Shown in pieces: positions 54,301-64,000 of a DNA stretch of 64,000 nucleotides. A model generated the notes under the pieces. The model did no database searches, was not told the origin of the DNA, and saw only the letters and a list, made by a program, of their open reading frames with translations. This DNA is from Mesostigma viride (taxonomy: Eukaryota; Streptophyta; Mesostigmatophyceae; Mesostigmatales; Mesostigmataceae): the NCBI GenBank assembly GCA_009746045.1, contig RPFO01000015.1, positions 2,716,932 to 2,780,931 on the forward strand, in the 5' to 3' direction. Made by a program: the position numbers and the translations under genes. The stretch's first letter is position 1. Each line of letters starts with the position of its first letter.

Positions 54301-57300
54301 CGCGTTTACTTTGGTATGGTAGAGCTAAGAACGTTTAGTAACCCTGAATCTTTGCTATTGGAATCTTGCCTGCAAGGTTCAGTGGTCGTGTTAAGAGATG
54401 TTCTGTATTTCTTACCGTTGCTTTCAATGCAATTCTTCTGTTGGTTAGTTCTTTTCCATTGCCTGTTTTCTTTTTGCAGATTGTCCCGGCTGGTACAACA
54501 TGTAAAAAAACTTTACCACCCGCGTTTCGTACTGAGGCTGCGTAATCTTATATTAAATTCGGGATGGCGGTTGACGGAGTGTGTCCGCGTAGCTTTATGG
54601 GAAACTATTGCTTGCTGGCCAGCTTTTATGGCTTGCTACAATTTACCTGAAGTGGGTATTTGTTTCAATCAAGAACTTCTCACCTATCGGTTCTTGCTAT
54701 AAAGTGCCGCAAGGGCAGGCCTCCAAAAAGAATGCAGGTGTACTGGGAGTTGGGGTTGATGAGCTTGGGCGATGTTGGAAATGGTTTTTTATGTATGCGA
54801 CATCGTAGGATGACCAGGGCGGCCAGTTACAAACCTGTGCGGCCTGCAGGCGCTCCTACTGTGGGTAATCACGACTACCCGCTTTTGCAAAGGGTCACTA
54901 AACATCCCAGATGCCTGGGATATACTGCGGGCGGCTGCAATGTTTTACATGGGCCAGAAATGGGAAGCAACTTTTTTTTTCCAAGGGAAAGCTTGTGTAC
55001 TTAGGTGGCATTCCTAAACGCTTTGAAGGAAGGTGACCCTAGCGCGGCCATCCGGGGACTGGAGGCTGCCCCTCCAGAAATGGATTATGATGGGTACTGA
55101 AATAAATTGTCGGAAGAGTGGGGGTTGCAACCTGAAATATTTTGGCAGCCTGCCCGTACTGGACGCAAGCTTGGTTAATTCGCATCTGGTGGTGATTTCA
55201 ACCTTGGCCCGAATCTGGCCTGCTCCGAATAGTCCAACTGCACCGCGGTAAGTAGCCGCGACAGTGTTTCTTTTTTTTTTTTCTAGTGTGCAGTTTGTAA
55301 AGCTTTGTCATATGCAAGGGACAAATTTTTGTTAACATACTTGTTGTTGATTATTGTTGGTGCGTTTCGTTGATATTGTGGTTGTCTTTGTGGCCTTTTT
55401 TTATTATGTGGCAGGGAAAGCCATACCGCTGTGCTGTTCGAGCAAGGCTGCAAGACAACTGGGCCTTAATCAGGGAGCTCTGGTTACCACGGAAGAGGTG
55501 GAGAAAGTGGCGAAGAACGTGGTCCGGACATAAGCATAAAGAAAAAATTCTCGACTATCCACCATGTCAACTCACGGTCGGAGGGAAAGCGGCCACCCGT
55601 GGTATGTCTGTGGATGTGTATTATGCCTTTTTATTGGAATTGGGTTTTTGGATGTTGTTTGTTTGGTATTTTTATAAGTGTTTCATGTTGTCATCTGGCC
55701 GAAGATTGCTTATTTTGCTTGTGTTGGGTCCAAAGATCCCATGACGTAGTCCCACTGTCTTTAAGAAGGTTTCTGTGTAGCCGACATCAAAAACCAAGTG
55801 CCCCCTTGGTTAGGTAAACATGTTGCTTGTAGACTTTCCTTTCATTTTTCCAAAACTATTTATGGGTTTAGTGTCAGGATTTGGCCTGGAGCATTTTTGG
55901 GCTGACGTGTTTGGCCACTCCTGAAATTCGCCCTTCTGACTAATTTTCTAATCAAAATTGTCAAATGTGATCGGGTTTACATCTGTGTATATTACCATGT
56001 TTTTCTGGTTGAATTCAGAGGTGGAAAGGCGTTCGACCGCCTCCACCAGACTATCCTGGGCGGTACCACCGGTCTCCCCGTCGAACGGATAAGCCCGTGC
56101 GGGAAAAGGATGAAGATGAAAACAAGTGACAAACAAGTACTTGTGCTTGTTGTTGCCGGTCCGTGTTGCGCAATCGCGTTTGCATCCGGATGCCCGCGCG
56201 GCATTGTCCAGCTGTCTGTGGCCTTTTAAAATGCTGTAATTTTCAGCAGGTGCCTACTCAATCGCAAGTTAGTCGAAGTGGGCGAAATGATGGTGAGTAG
56301 CGGTGGTAGCATTAGAGTGTGGTTTATGCAGCGGTCAGAATGTTAAGATCGGTCCATGCTGCATCTCACTTACTTGGCGGAACATTCCGGTATGCTGGCC
56401 TGCCTGATGGCCGGAGGCATGACATGGGGTGAGCGCCAAATGGCGGTGATTAGCTTTGGCATTGTCCAACAGAACGTGGAATGCTCCATGGGAACTTCTT
56501 CATGGAACCTTCGAGGCGGCATTGAACATCTGAGCTAAACACTTCACGCGGGCCAGAGCTGTGTGGGTAAGTTTTTTAAAACAAATTTCGTGTTTGCTTG
56601 GCTGCATGCACATTTCCCATGTTTCAGCGAGTGTTTCTAGCAGGTTAGTGGTTAATGCAAACATGTACTTACGTCTTTTTTTTTTCTATTTGGTTCATGT
56701 GTTTTTTTTTTTTCAGGGTCAGGCTCCCGTCTGTGTGGGCATTTCTGGAAACTGATCCGTCCAGTGTATTTATGCCGAGCATGCGCTTTCGCAACAAGCA
56801 TATACTCTCTCTGAGTCCGAGCAGCTTGAGGCCTTAAGTTACTACCCTGGATTTGCACTTCAGCATGGCCACATACGAGCCCGGATATGGGAATTGAAAA
56901 TTCCTGGTGAAGTTTCTTGTAGAAACCGATGCTACAATTTGTACACCCTCGCATTGGCCATTTTAAATTCCGATTCAGCCGAAAGGAGGGTGGTACATCT
57001 TGCAACGCATGTACATAGGATCTATCATCATGTTTCCTGCATTCTTCTGATTTTGCTTACTCGTGCTTAATTGTGGTTGATTTTCTAATTTCAGCAGTGA
57101 CATTCTTATGGGTCCTTGAGTCTAAACAGCAATATCTGGTTTGTGCATGCAATGATGAAGATGCTTTTTTTCACTATGTTGATAATTGTATGAAAGTGGG
57201 CCCTATGTTTGATTAGTTATGTTTAATTGATTTTGCAATGTGATGTCCGTTATTCCGCCCTTTGTCAACTTGCAGGCGTCGGCTCGTTCACGGTTGGCAA

Positions 57301-58405
57301 CCTGGCGTGGTTGAAGCAATGGATCACCAGCAAAACCAGGAGCCACGCCTCCCACGATGATTACGGCCGGCGGTGTGTGGCATGGAGCCCTCTGCTTGTG
57401 ACGAGGCATGACTCCATCACATCAATGGCAGCCATTACCCCCTAGGACCTGCAGCGCCGACTTCACAAACTGTTCGCCATCGCAACTCGGGAAGTAATGG
57501 TTTTAATGGTAAAGAGGGGGTTTAGGTATGGCCGCATCACAACACTTCTGCATATTTCCTCCGTGCCCCGACGGAGGATGGAGTAGGAAGTTTTTTAGAA
57601 GGTCGATCTGTTTGGATGTTCGGTTCTCGTGAAAAAGAGCCTCCCTTTAAGAGGGATTTGAGCGCTTATACCTTTAGGGGAGCGAGCGCCAAGGCAGCGA
57701 TGCTTTAGTCCTTCCCGGGAGTGTATGTCAGTTTTTGGTTTTGTAGTTGATATCGAGTATGCACCTGAGGATATGCCATCCGTGCACTGTAAAATTGCCG
57801 GGCAAATTGGTAAGGAAACGTGTAGTGCAGCCCAGTCATGTATTATCCCACGTGCTGGCAGGTGCTCATCAGCTGAGAACACAGCGTGTATGCTGATATG
57901 AACCCTGCAAGCGCAAGGTCGACACTGTGGGTGTTAAGCGAAGAGACATGAACAACACGAAGGTCCGTTCACAGGTATGCACTGCCCATAGATCCACAAG
58001 CAACACTGCAACGCATCGGCTGCGGAGCCACATCAGCAATCCACTGGCACCCTAATCGCTCACTGCACTGTTGCAAGCGCACTGTTGGCCACATTGGTAG
58101 AGGCCACAAGCAACTAGCACTGCACCAAGTCCGCTCAAGTGGCAAGCGCACTGCTGTTTTGGCACATTGGTAGAGCCACAGCAACCAACTGCAATCCAAG
58201 TCGCTCACGTGGCAAGCCGCAACGTTGGCACATTTTGGTTAGAACCACAAGCAACCCACTGGCACCAGCCGCTGCCGTGGAGCGCACTGAGTACTTGCGG
58301 ACACATTGGTAGAAACACACACAGCCGGCTCCCAAACCGCTTCCGCGTGGCAATAGCATTGCTGGCCAAGTCCAATGGCAAGCGGCTAGTGCATAGCGGC
58401 AATAG
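48364..58405 (+). pseudogene. Noisy, right-truncated copy of CACTA element
   Basis: It begins with a CACTAAGGAAGTCGG end and carries both CACTA genes: minus-strand gene about 52736-49350, transposase exons from about 53570. It stops inside exon 6 without a right terminal repeat. At 56440 it reads CCAAATGG, which keeps transposase exon 4 open, unlike the first copy. Confidence 0.75.
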
Positions 58406-58454
58406 CCTGAATGGTGCGCTCTTCGTGCCCGACCTGCTGATACCCAACCCTTAG

Positions 58455-59271
58455 TTGGAAAAAGTGCTCTAGATGCTACATTCCCCCCTCACTCAAAGCG
58501 GCTGCCCATGGACACATGAATAGGGGCACACAGTCCCACACATATAATACGGCAACACATGCCAACAAAGAAGGTCCTTATGAGCTAATAATCCCAAACA
58601 GTATAGAGGTAGGGTAACGGCAACAACACGTGCTGTACACGCACGGAGCAACATAAATATGCCATCTCGAAATAAATGACACCAACATCACGTTTTACGC
58701 CAAATAAACGGGGTGAGCAAACAAACATGGCAACAAATGCCGCACAAAGAAGGTACAATACAACCTTCAACACAAGACACAGTGGCCATAACAGATAAAC
58801 ACGCTTCATAGCAAAGAAAACAGGACGTGCAAAACATTACCGCCACAAAGGCGAACACAGGTAACGATTACTTCGTCACGATTCACAAATCAATGCCCGA
58901 GAGTAAGTAAACATAACGTCCGACATTACAGGCTATGCCGAAATGCACAGCCGAATTCGACACAAAGGACGTAAGCATTTGCATACAAGCAATGCTCTCA
59001 TCAGCACAAAACAAAATAACACACGCGTCACAGGCACTTGACTCACGAAAACAAGTCATAGACGACGATACAGCGGCGCTTCACTACGCCGCAGACCAGT
59101 GCCACAAATAGCGTGCAAAAACTCTGGAGATACACTCCAGGTACGTAAAAAACGTCTCGTGGGAACAATACCAAAATGCGTGGGCCATTGCCACTGAACG
59201 CATGGCAAAATAAACACATAATTGCTGGAAGAACACACAGAAAGAACCAGAAAACGCAGGCTTACGGCGCC
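58455..59271. other. Non-coding spacer, copy of 20167-20985
   Basis: No gene. It matches the first copy except for small indels and substitutions. Confidence 0.6.
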
Positions 59272-60714
59272 TCACAATTTCCAGCAAACACGACACAAAA
59301 GTCGACATACAAGTTCATTTCCCACAGACAAAACATTAGGGCAACCTTGAGGAGTGGGGTCTGTGCATCCTGGGCGACAATTTCCAAGGGTCGTTGCAGC
59401 TAGCGCAGTTGCAAATGCCATGGCCTGGCCGAACACCGTAAACTGAACGCCGTGATATACCTTGGCAGCATTTTGCACCTGAGTTGACCGTTGCTTGACA
59501 GCACTGTGGCTGACAGGTCGCTGTCCACGTCGTTGTCGGCTCGCTCGAGGCCTCGCGCCAGCACCGGACTTGGCAGTCCAGGACTTGAAAAAATTTTGCA
59601 GCTCGGTCGATTTCGCCCTCGCGCCACGATTTTGTTCCCCCTCAGTTAGGCTGGCAGCGTTCGAGCGCCGCGCCTTTGGTCTGGTCGCCGGACTTGGGTT
59701 ACTAGCACCAGTGTCACCTGGTATGCTGGCGGCGACAACGCGCTCCGCCTGCACTGGGCCGGTCTGGACCGCGGTTTCTGGAAGTACTTCAGCGTCTGAC
59801 ACGGACTTCGCCATTGTGCTGGAAACTTCTCGAATTGGCGTGAACTCCCACTGGGCCGGCGCAGAGTATAAAAAGCCACGCAGTGTGCGAGTAATGCCCA
59901 GTACGCCGCCCCCGATCCCGCATACACAGGCAAGCATGGCCAGTATGACCGTTAGGCCCACGGCCAGCCACTCCGCCGCATGTCCCGAGGCACGTGAGAT
60001 GCTGCGCTCGCTGCTCGCCATTTTCTGCCCTTGACAGGCAGCGTCGACGTGCTTGAAGCTCGTCGCCGAAGATTTCAGCTCTGGGATGGCGTCCATCGCT
60101 GCGTCCGCACCGCGCGCGGGCAAAAAGTAGGCGTTGTTCCTCGTCACGATGCTGCAGGGCCTGCTGTCCAGCACAGCAACCCGCTTGGCGAGGTCGACGT
60201 TGTGGCCATCCTTGACGAGCTGGCCGACAGATAAAAGTCGGGTGCTCAGCTTTGGAACGAGCAGCGCGTTTTGGAGGTGCACCTCTGCCTCCTGGCCCGG
60301 CAGCTTCAGCTTGACAGTCCCGATGGCTGTCGCCTTCAGTTTGCCGCCTGAGCCGGCGATTTTCCTGTTGTGAGGGTGCAGGCACACGAAATCCGACGGG
60401 CATGGCGTCATGTGACAGCTTGCTGCAGAATCCAGCACCCAGCTGGTCGGCGCCTTCTTTTCATATTGCGTGAGTGCAGCAGTGTCCGACGGCGATGGCG
60501 ACTCGGCGATGGTGGCGAAGACGAAGCCGGACGGCAGCTCTGCAGCCTCCTGGGTGATGTGCGCCTCGCTGGCACCTGGTGAGTGCCCCTTTCTCGCCGC
60601 TGATGTCGCGTGGTTCCGACGCGTCGCCTGGTTCTTGCGTTCTTGCTTAAGCTCCGGATGCTTCTCCCATGGCACTGGGCCTCCACGTGCCCGAGCTTCT
60701 TGCAGTGATAGCAC
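59272..60714 (-). CDS. Copia protease fused to unknown membrane-segment ORF, second copy
   Basis: This 480-residue frame is the same as 20986-22431 apart from one codon lost in the basic region (VKQRSTQ instead of VKHQRSTQ). It therefore keeps the protease Asp, the hydrophobic segment at 249-277 and the Cys-rich end. The in-frame nature of the single indel, against frame-breaking indels elsewhere in these elements, is compatible with some constraint but is only one event. Confidence 0.65.
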   Translation of the reverse strand: MLSLQEARARGGPVPWEKHPELKQERKNQATRRNHATSAARKGHSPGASEAHITQEAAELPSGFVFATIAESPSPSDTAALTQYEKKAPTSWVLDSAASCHMTPCPSDFVCLHPHNRKIAGSGGKLKATAIGTVKLKLPGQEAEVHLQNALLVPKLSTRLLSVGQLVKDGHNVDLAKRVAVLDSRPCSIVTRNNAYFLPARGADAAMDAIPELKSSATSFKHVDAACQGQKMASSERSISRASGHAAEWLAVGLTVILAMLACVCGIGGGVLGITRTLRGFLYSAPAQWEFTPIREVSSTMAKSVSDAEVLPETAVQTGPVQAERVVAASIPGDTGASNPSPATRPKARRSNAASLTEGEQNRGARAKSTELQNFFKSWTAKSGAGARPRASRQRRGQRPVSHSAVKQRSTQVQNAAKVYHGVQFTVFGQAMAFATALAATTLGNCRPGCTDPTPQGCPNVLSVGNELVCRLLCRVCWKL

Positions 60715-61433
60715 CGCTTTCCTCCACCTTTCTTGGTAGTAGTGTGAAAAGCCTGGCCGTCCGATGAGCTCTCCTTCTTTGCTTCAGCAGAACGCCCTCC
60801 CATCAGCATGTCCTCCGCCTCCAGCAGCGCAGCCTTGACCTCCTCCAAGTTGTCCTCCTCCTTGAAATGCACCGATATCAGCGCAGGGCGATATTTGTCT
60901 GGCAGGCCGCTCTTGAGAATGGCTGCGAAGTCTTGGTCACTCATGACTCCCCCCACAGCACGGTACTCCGCCAGCAGCAGCAGTCCCCTTAGGATATACT
61001 GCCCCATGGTCTCCCCTGGCTTCATTTGCAGCCTGTGCAGCTGGACCCTGAGGTCCATCCGGTGGCTCTTGGTGAGCTTTTGCTGCTCGTAGACCTCCCT
61101 CATCATGCAGCGTCTTGTAGAGCTTGCTGCCAGATTGGTCCGGCACGAGCGATAGGATGCGCCTCGCTTCTCCAACAAGTGCAGCTGAGATGACAAGGCC
61201 GACAGCCATGTGAGCCTTGGGGTCCTCCTTGGTGCCAAGCAGAACATCCTTAACCCCGTAGAAGCGACAGAAGCCGCAAGGGATGTCTTGGTCTCCTCCC
61301 AGCCACGTAAACTTGTGCCATCAAATTTCAGCACCATCTTGGAGCACACATTCAGCATAGGAGTGTAGTCCACCTCGCTTGCCATGGAGCTTGTAACTGG
61401 GCTGGGTTTCTTGGTGGTCTTCTTGGAGCTCAT
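60673..61433 (-). pseudogene. gag: Copia Gag, second copy, same compensating frameshifts
   Basis: Identical in layout to 22390-23150, starting at the ATG at 61433. It shares the missing base after TKTSL, the 7-base insertion after KTL and the 2-base insertion after the knuckle. These lesions are therefore not random errors of one copy. Confidence 0.8.
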
Positions 61434-61440
61434 GAACAAT

Positions 61441-61452
61441 CCTCCGATACCA
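61441..61452 (-). other. Primer-binding site, second copy
   Basis: TGGTATCGGAGG on the minus strand after the LTR end CCAACA, as at 23158-23169. Confidence 0.8.
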
Positions 61453-62323
61453 TGTTGGAAAAGGTAGAGGAAACTAATGGGTTTTACACAATGCCTTGTG
61501 CTTGGCCTTGTTACCCTTGCACCTTGCAGGTGATGAAAGACTGAGCTTGAAGACAATGGAAGAGAGACCAGAAAAAGAGTTTTATTTCATAGATTTAGAG
61601 GTTAGGAAAATAGGTTGAATGGAGGTTCAATAGAGGTTAAATGGAGGTTGAATAGAGGTTAAATGGAGGTGGAATAGAGGTTCAATGGAGGTATCTGCCC
61701 TTAGGGGGCAGTTTCCTTTTATACCTTTTAGGCTAGGAAGGATGACATCAGCAATGACATCATCACAGAAGCTTGTAGAAACATCCTAGCTAGCATATTC
61801 CTAGCATATTCCCAGAATATTCTCAGTATATTCCAGGAATATTCCTGCCATATTCTTAGAACATTCCTAGAACATTCTGGACATGATCCAATGAGCTGGC
61901 ATAATAGCTAGATGCCAAGTGTCTACATAATAATGTGCCACATAACATGATTAATAAAGTGACACATCTCTTCTCCTTGGAGTGACAAGTGTCATGCAAT
62001 GAGTCTACCCACTTGTCATCATGTAAGTCATAACATGTGTCATCATGAGCTTCCAACACTTGTCAGCTCATGGACCAAGCACTTGTCCACTAGGCCATAG
62101 TACCACTTGTCAATCAAATACGTGATGCTACTAGGCTGACTCAGGGTACAAGTCATCCATGTCCAAGTATAGGACTATGGCACATGAATATTGATCAGCT
62201 CATTGAGCCCAATCCATCTAGCTCATCATAGCTATCAAATTCCCAGTCCATAAGTAATAAATCCAACAAGAAATAAATCAGGCTGGGATATATTGTGGCC
62301 AGGTGGATATAATATCCCTAACA
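61453..62323 (-). repeat. Copia LTR, second copy
   Basis: Corresponds to 23170-24040, with the leader array at 61612-61688 and the U3 array at 61790-61877. I saw no differences in the parts compared. Confidence 0.85.
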
Positions 62324-62339
62324 CAAGGCGCTGTAATGC

Positions 62340-63905
62340 ATGAGTTTTGTCATGAACAACATGCATTTCTTCTTTCACGGCCTTACGCTGAGGCCTGTGG
62401 CTAGGCTGGTGGAGCAATGGAGAGAGGTCTCGCTGTACACGCGTCACACGGACGTGTGGTTCGGCTTCGACGGGCGCGGCCAGCCCGACTATGACAACAT
62501 CATGTATGGTGTCGACCCTGCTGAGGAACTGTGGGACCTCCTTCGCCAGGAATACCCGGTGGAGACCATCAAGGCAGAGCGTGAGTGGCGCAGTTTCAAG
62601 ATAGCCGAGGGTGAAACCCCGGAGCAATCTTACGAGCGCCTCATGGAGTTCGCCGGCGAAGTGGAGGACTGGTCCGAAAAGCTGGCGTGTCAGAAATGGC
62701 TGCAAGCGCTAGGCTCCAAGGAGATGGAGCTGCCCACGCCGCCCAATGGCCAGCCGTGGCGATTGCGGTCACTGTGCATTGAGGTCAGGGCCATGATGCG
62801 ACGACACGCGCAAGGCCGGATCTCGGTAAGCACGGTGGTGGCCGAGCTGCAGGCCAAGGTCGACGCGCTGACCAAGGCCAAGTCGGGTGAGTCGTCCGCC
62901 ACAAGACAAGGGCGCTCGCAAGGCGGCCACGGTGCTAGCAGGAACCAAGGGGGGTCTCGCAACGCCTCATCGCATGATGCAACCCAGGGTAACGCCGCTG
63001 GCGGCAACAAGGACGCTGCCGCCCCGACGCAAGCTGGGGGGGGCACGTCCTCACAGACGGGTCGGACGGATGCGCGCAAATCGGGCTGCTTCCTGTGCGG
63101 TCAGGATGGGCACATCAAACGTGATTGTCCCAAGGCGTGTAAGAAGTCACACCCAGCAACGGTCCGAACCCATCTGGCGGGGCAGTGCCCAGCGCCGGGG
63201 GTGCACTTTGCTGACGTGGAGGACAAGAAGGTGGACGCGGGGGTGGTCATCATTCAGCCGACGGGCGAGGCGGGGGGGCGTGCAAGAGAGGATGGGGGAT
63301 CGCAGGTTCAATACAGGGACGAGGACTTCTGGCGGCCAGCCGACGTGATGGTGTTGGACATCCACGCACTTGGCGCGGGAGGGAAGCTAGCACGTGCACC
63401 GCCGTCGTTTCAGGTGGGGCAGCCAAGTGAGACGGTGGGGCAGTTGCCTCAGTCCTTTCGCATGGCTCCCGCTCGGACCGGCTCCACCCTGGAACACGAC
63501 AATCCTGCTGGGGCAGAGCAGCGGCGCAGGTTGTTGCCCTTATACCCTATGCCGTCGGTCGTGGACACGCCTGCATACACTCCCCGGCAAGTGGTCGAGT
63601 GGTTCGGTCAGCGGGCCGTGGAGGTGCTCGGGTCGCATGCGTCAGAGGTACAGCGGTACGCTGACACAATGGACGCCCGTAGGTTGCACAACGCTGAGAC
63701 AGCCACATTTGTTGGGCATCGCCCTGCATCGGCTTCGGTAGTCGTGGGTCATGTCGCTCATGGTGTCTTGGACAACGCGCAGCGGGCGTGCGTAGTGCCT
63801 AGGGCACCCACTGTCACCTCATATCCGGATGGTGAGCCAGCATTGAATGGCGTTTCAGGCGCAGGGGCACGGGGAGCCCCTGAGCAACGTGGTCTACAGT
63901 ACTGA
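62340..63905 (+). CDS. gag: Gag of methyltransferase-bearing gypsy element, longer intact frame
   Basis: This 521-residue version of the gag at 24057 stays open through the 7-G run at 63272-63278. It shows the full protein: capsid-like N-terminal half, Gly/Ser-rich linker, CCHC knuckle (C250, C253, H258, C263), then a 250-residue tail without recognised domains. The frame ends at 63905 because of four extra bases near 63843 relative to the first copy. The retropepsin follows in the +1 frame (KLDSGAQ from about 63921). Either this copy has an insertion, or gag and pol are normally separate frames and the first copy has a fusing deletion. Confidence 0.8.
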   Translation: MSFVMNNMHFFFHGLTLRPVARLVEQWREVSLYTRHTDVWFGFDGRGQPDYDNIMYGVDPAEELWDLLRQEYPVETIKAEREWRSFKIAEGETPEQSYERLMEFAGEVEDWSEKLACQKWLQALGSKEMELPTPPNGQPWRLRSLCIEVRAMMRRHAQGRISVSTVVAELQAKVDALTKAKSGESSATRQGRSQGGHGASRNQGGSRNASSHDATQGNAAGGNKDAAAPTQAGGGTSSQTGRTDARKSGCFLCGQDGHIKRDCPKACKKSHPATVRTHLAGQCPAPGVHFADVEDKKVDAGVVIIQPTGEAGGRAREDGGSQVQYRDEDFWRPADVMVLDIHALGAGGKLARAPPSFQVGQPSETVGQLPQSFRMAPARTGSTLEHDNPAGAEQRRRLLPLYPMPSVVDTPAYTPRQVVEWFGQRAVEVLGSHASEVQRYADTMDARRLHNAETATFVGHRPASASVVVGHVAHGVLDNAQRACVVPRAPTVTSYPDGEPALNGVSGAGARGAPEQRGLQY

Positions 63906-64000
63906 CCATGAATTGGTCGTGAAACTGGACAGCGGGGCCCAGCCACTCGTCATCAGTGCTCGGCAGGCCCAGTTGCTCAACCTAACCAGGGAGAATGGCG
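63880..64000 (+). CDS. Start of gypsy retropepsin, cut by window end
   Basis: The reading STDHELVVKLDSGAQPLVIS gives the DSG active site in the +1 frame relative to gag. It matches 25600-25712 with a few substitutions. The rest lies beyond the window. Confidence 0.7.
   Translation, partial: MSNVVYSTDHELVVKLDSGAQPLVISARQAQLLNLTRENG

Larger units (their letters stand above)
41385..58405 (+). repeat. Error-rich duplicate of 22.6-38.9 kb, probable unpolished read
   Basis: The block follows the order of the earlier region exactly: minus-strand copia gag, LTR, methyltransferase gypsy, CACTA left end, both CACTA genes. It differs by single-base insertions and deletions every few tens of bases, spread evenly over coding and non-coding parts. 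It ends abruptly inside the transposase exon 6 equivalent (about 38880). It carries bases diagnostic of the 58-64 kb copy (for example T at 43302, matching 62747, where the first copy has C at 24464). The even error load and shared alleles point to raw long-read sequence rather than decay. Confidence 0.8.
58406..64000 (+). repeat. Near-identical duplicate of 20118-25.7 kb
   Basis: It starts inside the protease fragment of the plus-strand copia and runs to the window end with few substitutions and small indels. Examples are a 2-base deletion near 58667, a 3-base deletion near 59492, 7 G instead of 6 at 63272, and 4 extra bases near 63843. It may be an allele, a recent duplicate or a second contig of the same locus. 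Confidence 0.85.

Noticed and set aside
41385-58405. Set of decayed paralogous genes
   Set aside because: Even indel load in coding and non-coding DNA and shared alleles with the 58-64 kb copy fit raw-read error better than evolutionary decay.

Overview
This is eukaryotic DNA built almost entirely of transposable elements. No tRNA, rRNA, CRISPR array or clear single-copy host gene is visible. Plant-type copia and Ty3/gypsy elements, a CACTA transposon with GT-AG introns and T-rich acceptors, and a cytosine methyltransferase inside a gypsy polyprotein all suggest a green alga. Methyltransferase-bearing retrotransposons are reported from dinoflagellates and charophytes (de Mendoza and colleagues, Nature Communications 2018), so a streptophyte alga is my best guess. 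That is inference.

Layout. 1-5580: an unknown minus-strand ORF, then the 3' part of a Ty3/gypsy chromovirus pol (RNase H, integrase, chromodomain) and an unknown ORF behind it. 5581-12145: a minus-strand copia-type region in the order pol, polypurine tract, putative LTR, gag; its pol carries a retropepsin-like domain between integrase and RT. 12146-18169: repeats without genes, including a 2.1-kb composite of two head-to-tail units inserted into an older repeat. 18170-24040: two related copia elements pointing at each other, each with LTR, PBS, gag and protease. The minus-strand one continues from protease into an unknown ORF with a membrane segment instead of integrase and RT. 24057-29135: a gypsy element ordered gag, protease, C5-cytosine methyltransferase, RT, RNase H, with no integrase. 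29385-39622: an apparently full-length 10.2-kb CACTA transposon with terminal inverted repeats, subterminal arrays, a six-exon TnpD-type transposase gene and a divergent second gene.

41385-58405 repeats 22.6-38.9 kb in the same orientation but is riddled with small indels. 58406-64000 repeats 20118-25.7 kb almost exactly. The noisy block shares diagnostic bases with the 58-64 kb copy rather than with the first copy. It therefore looks like an unpolished long read left in the assembly, and its broken genes should not be read as decayed paralogues.

In the first copy most open frames are broken by 1-7-bp indels, often in short homopolymers. I describe these breaks where I see them. Each could be real, allelic or a sequencing error.
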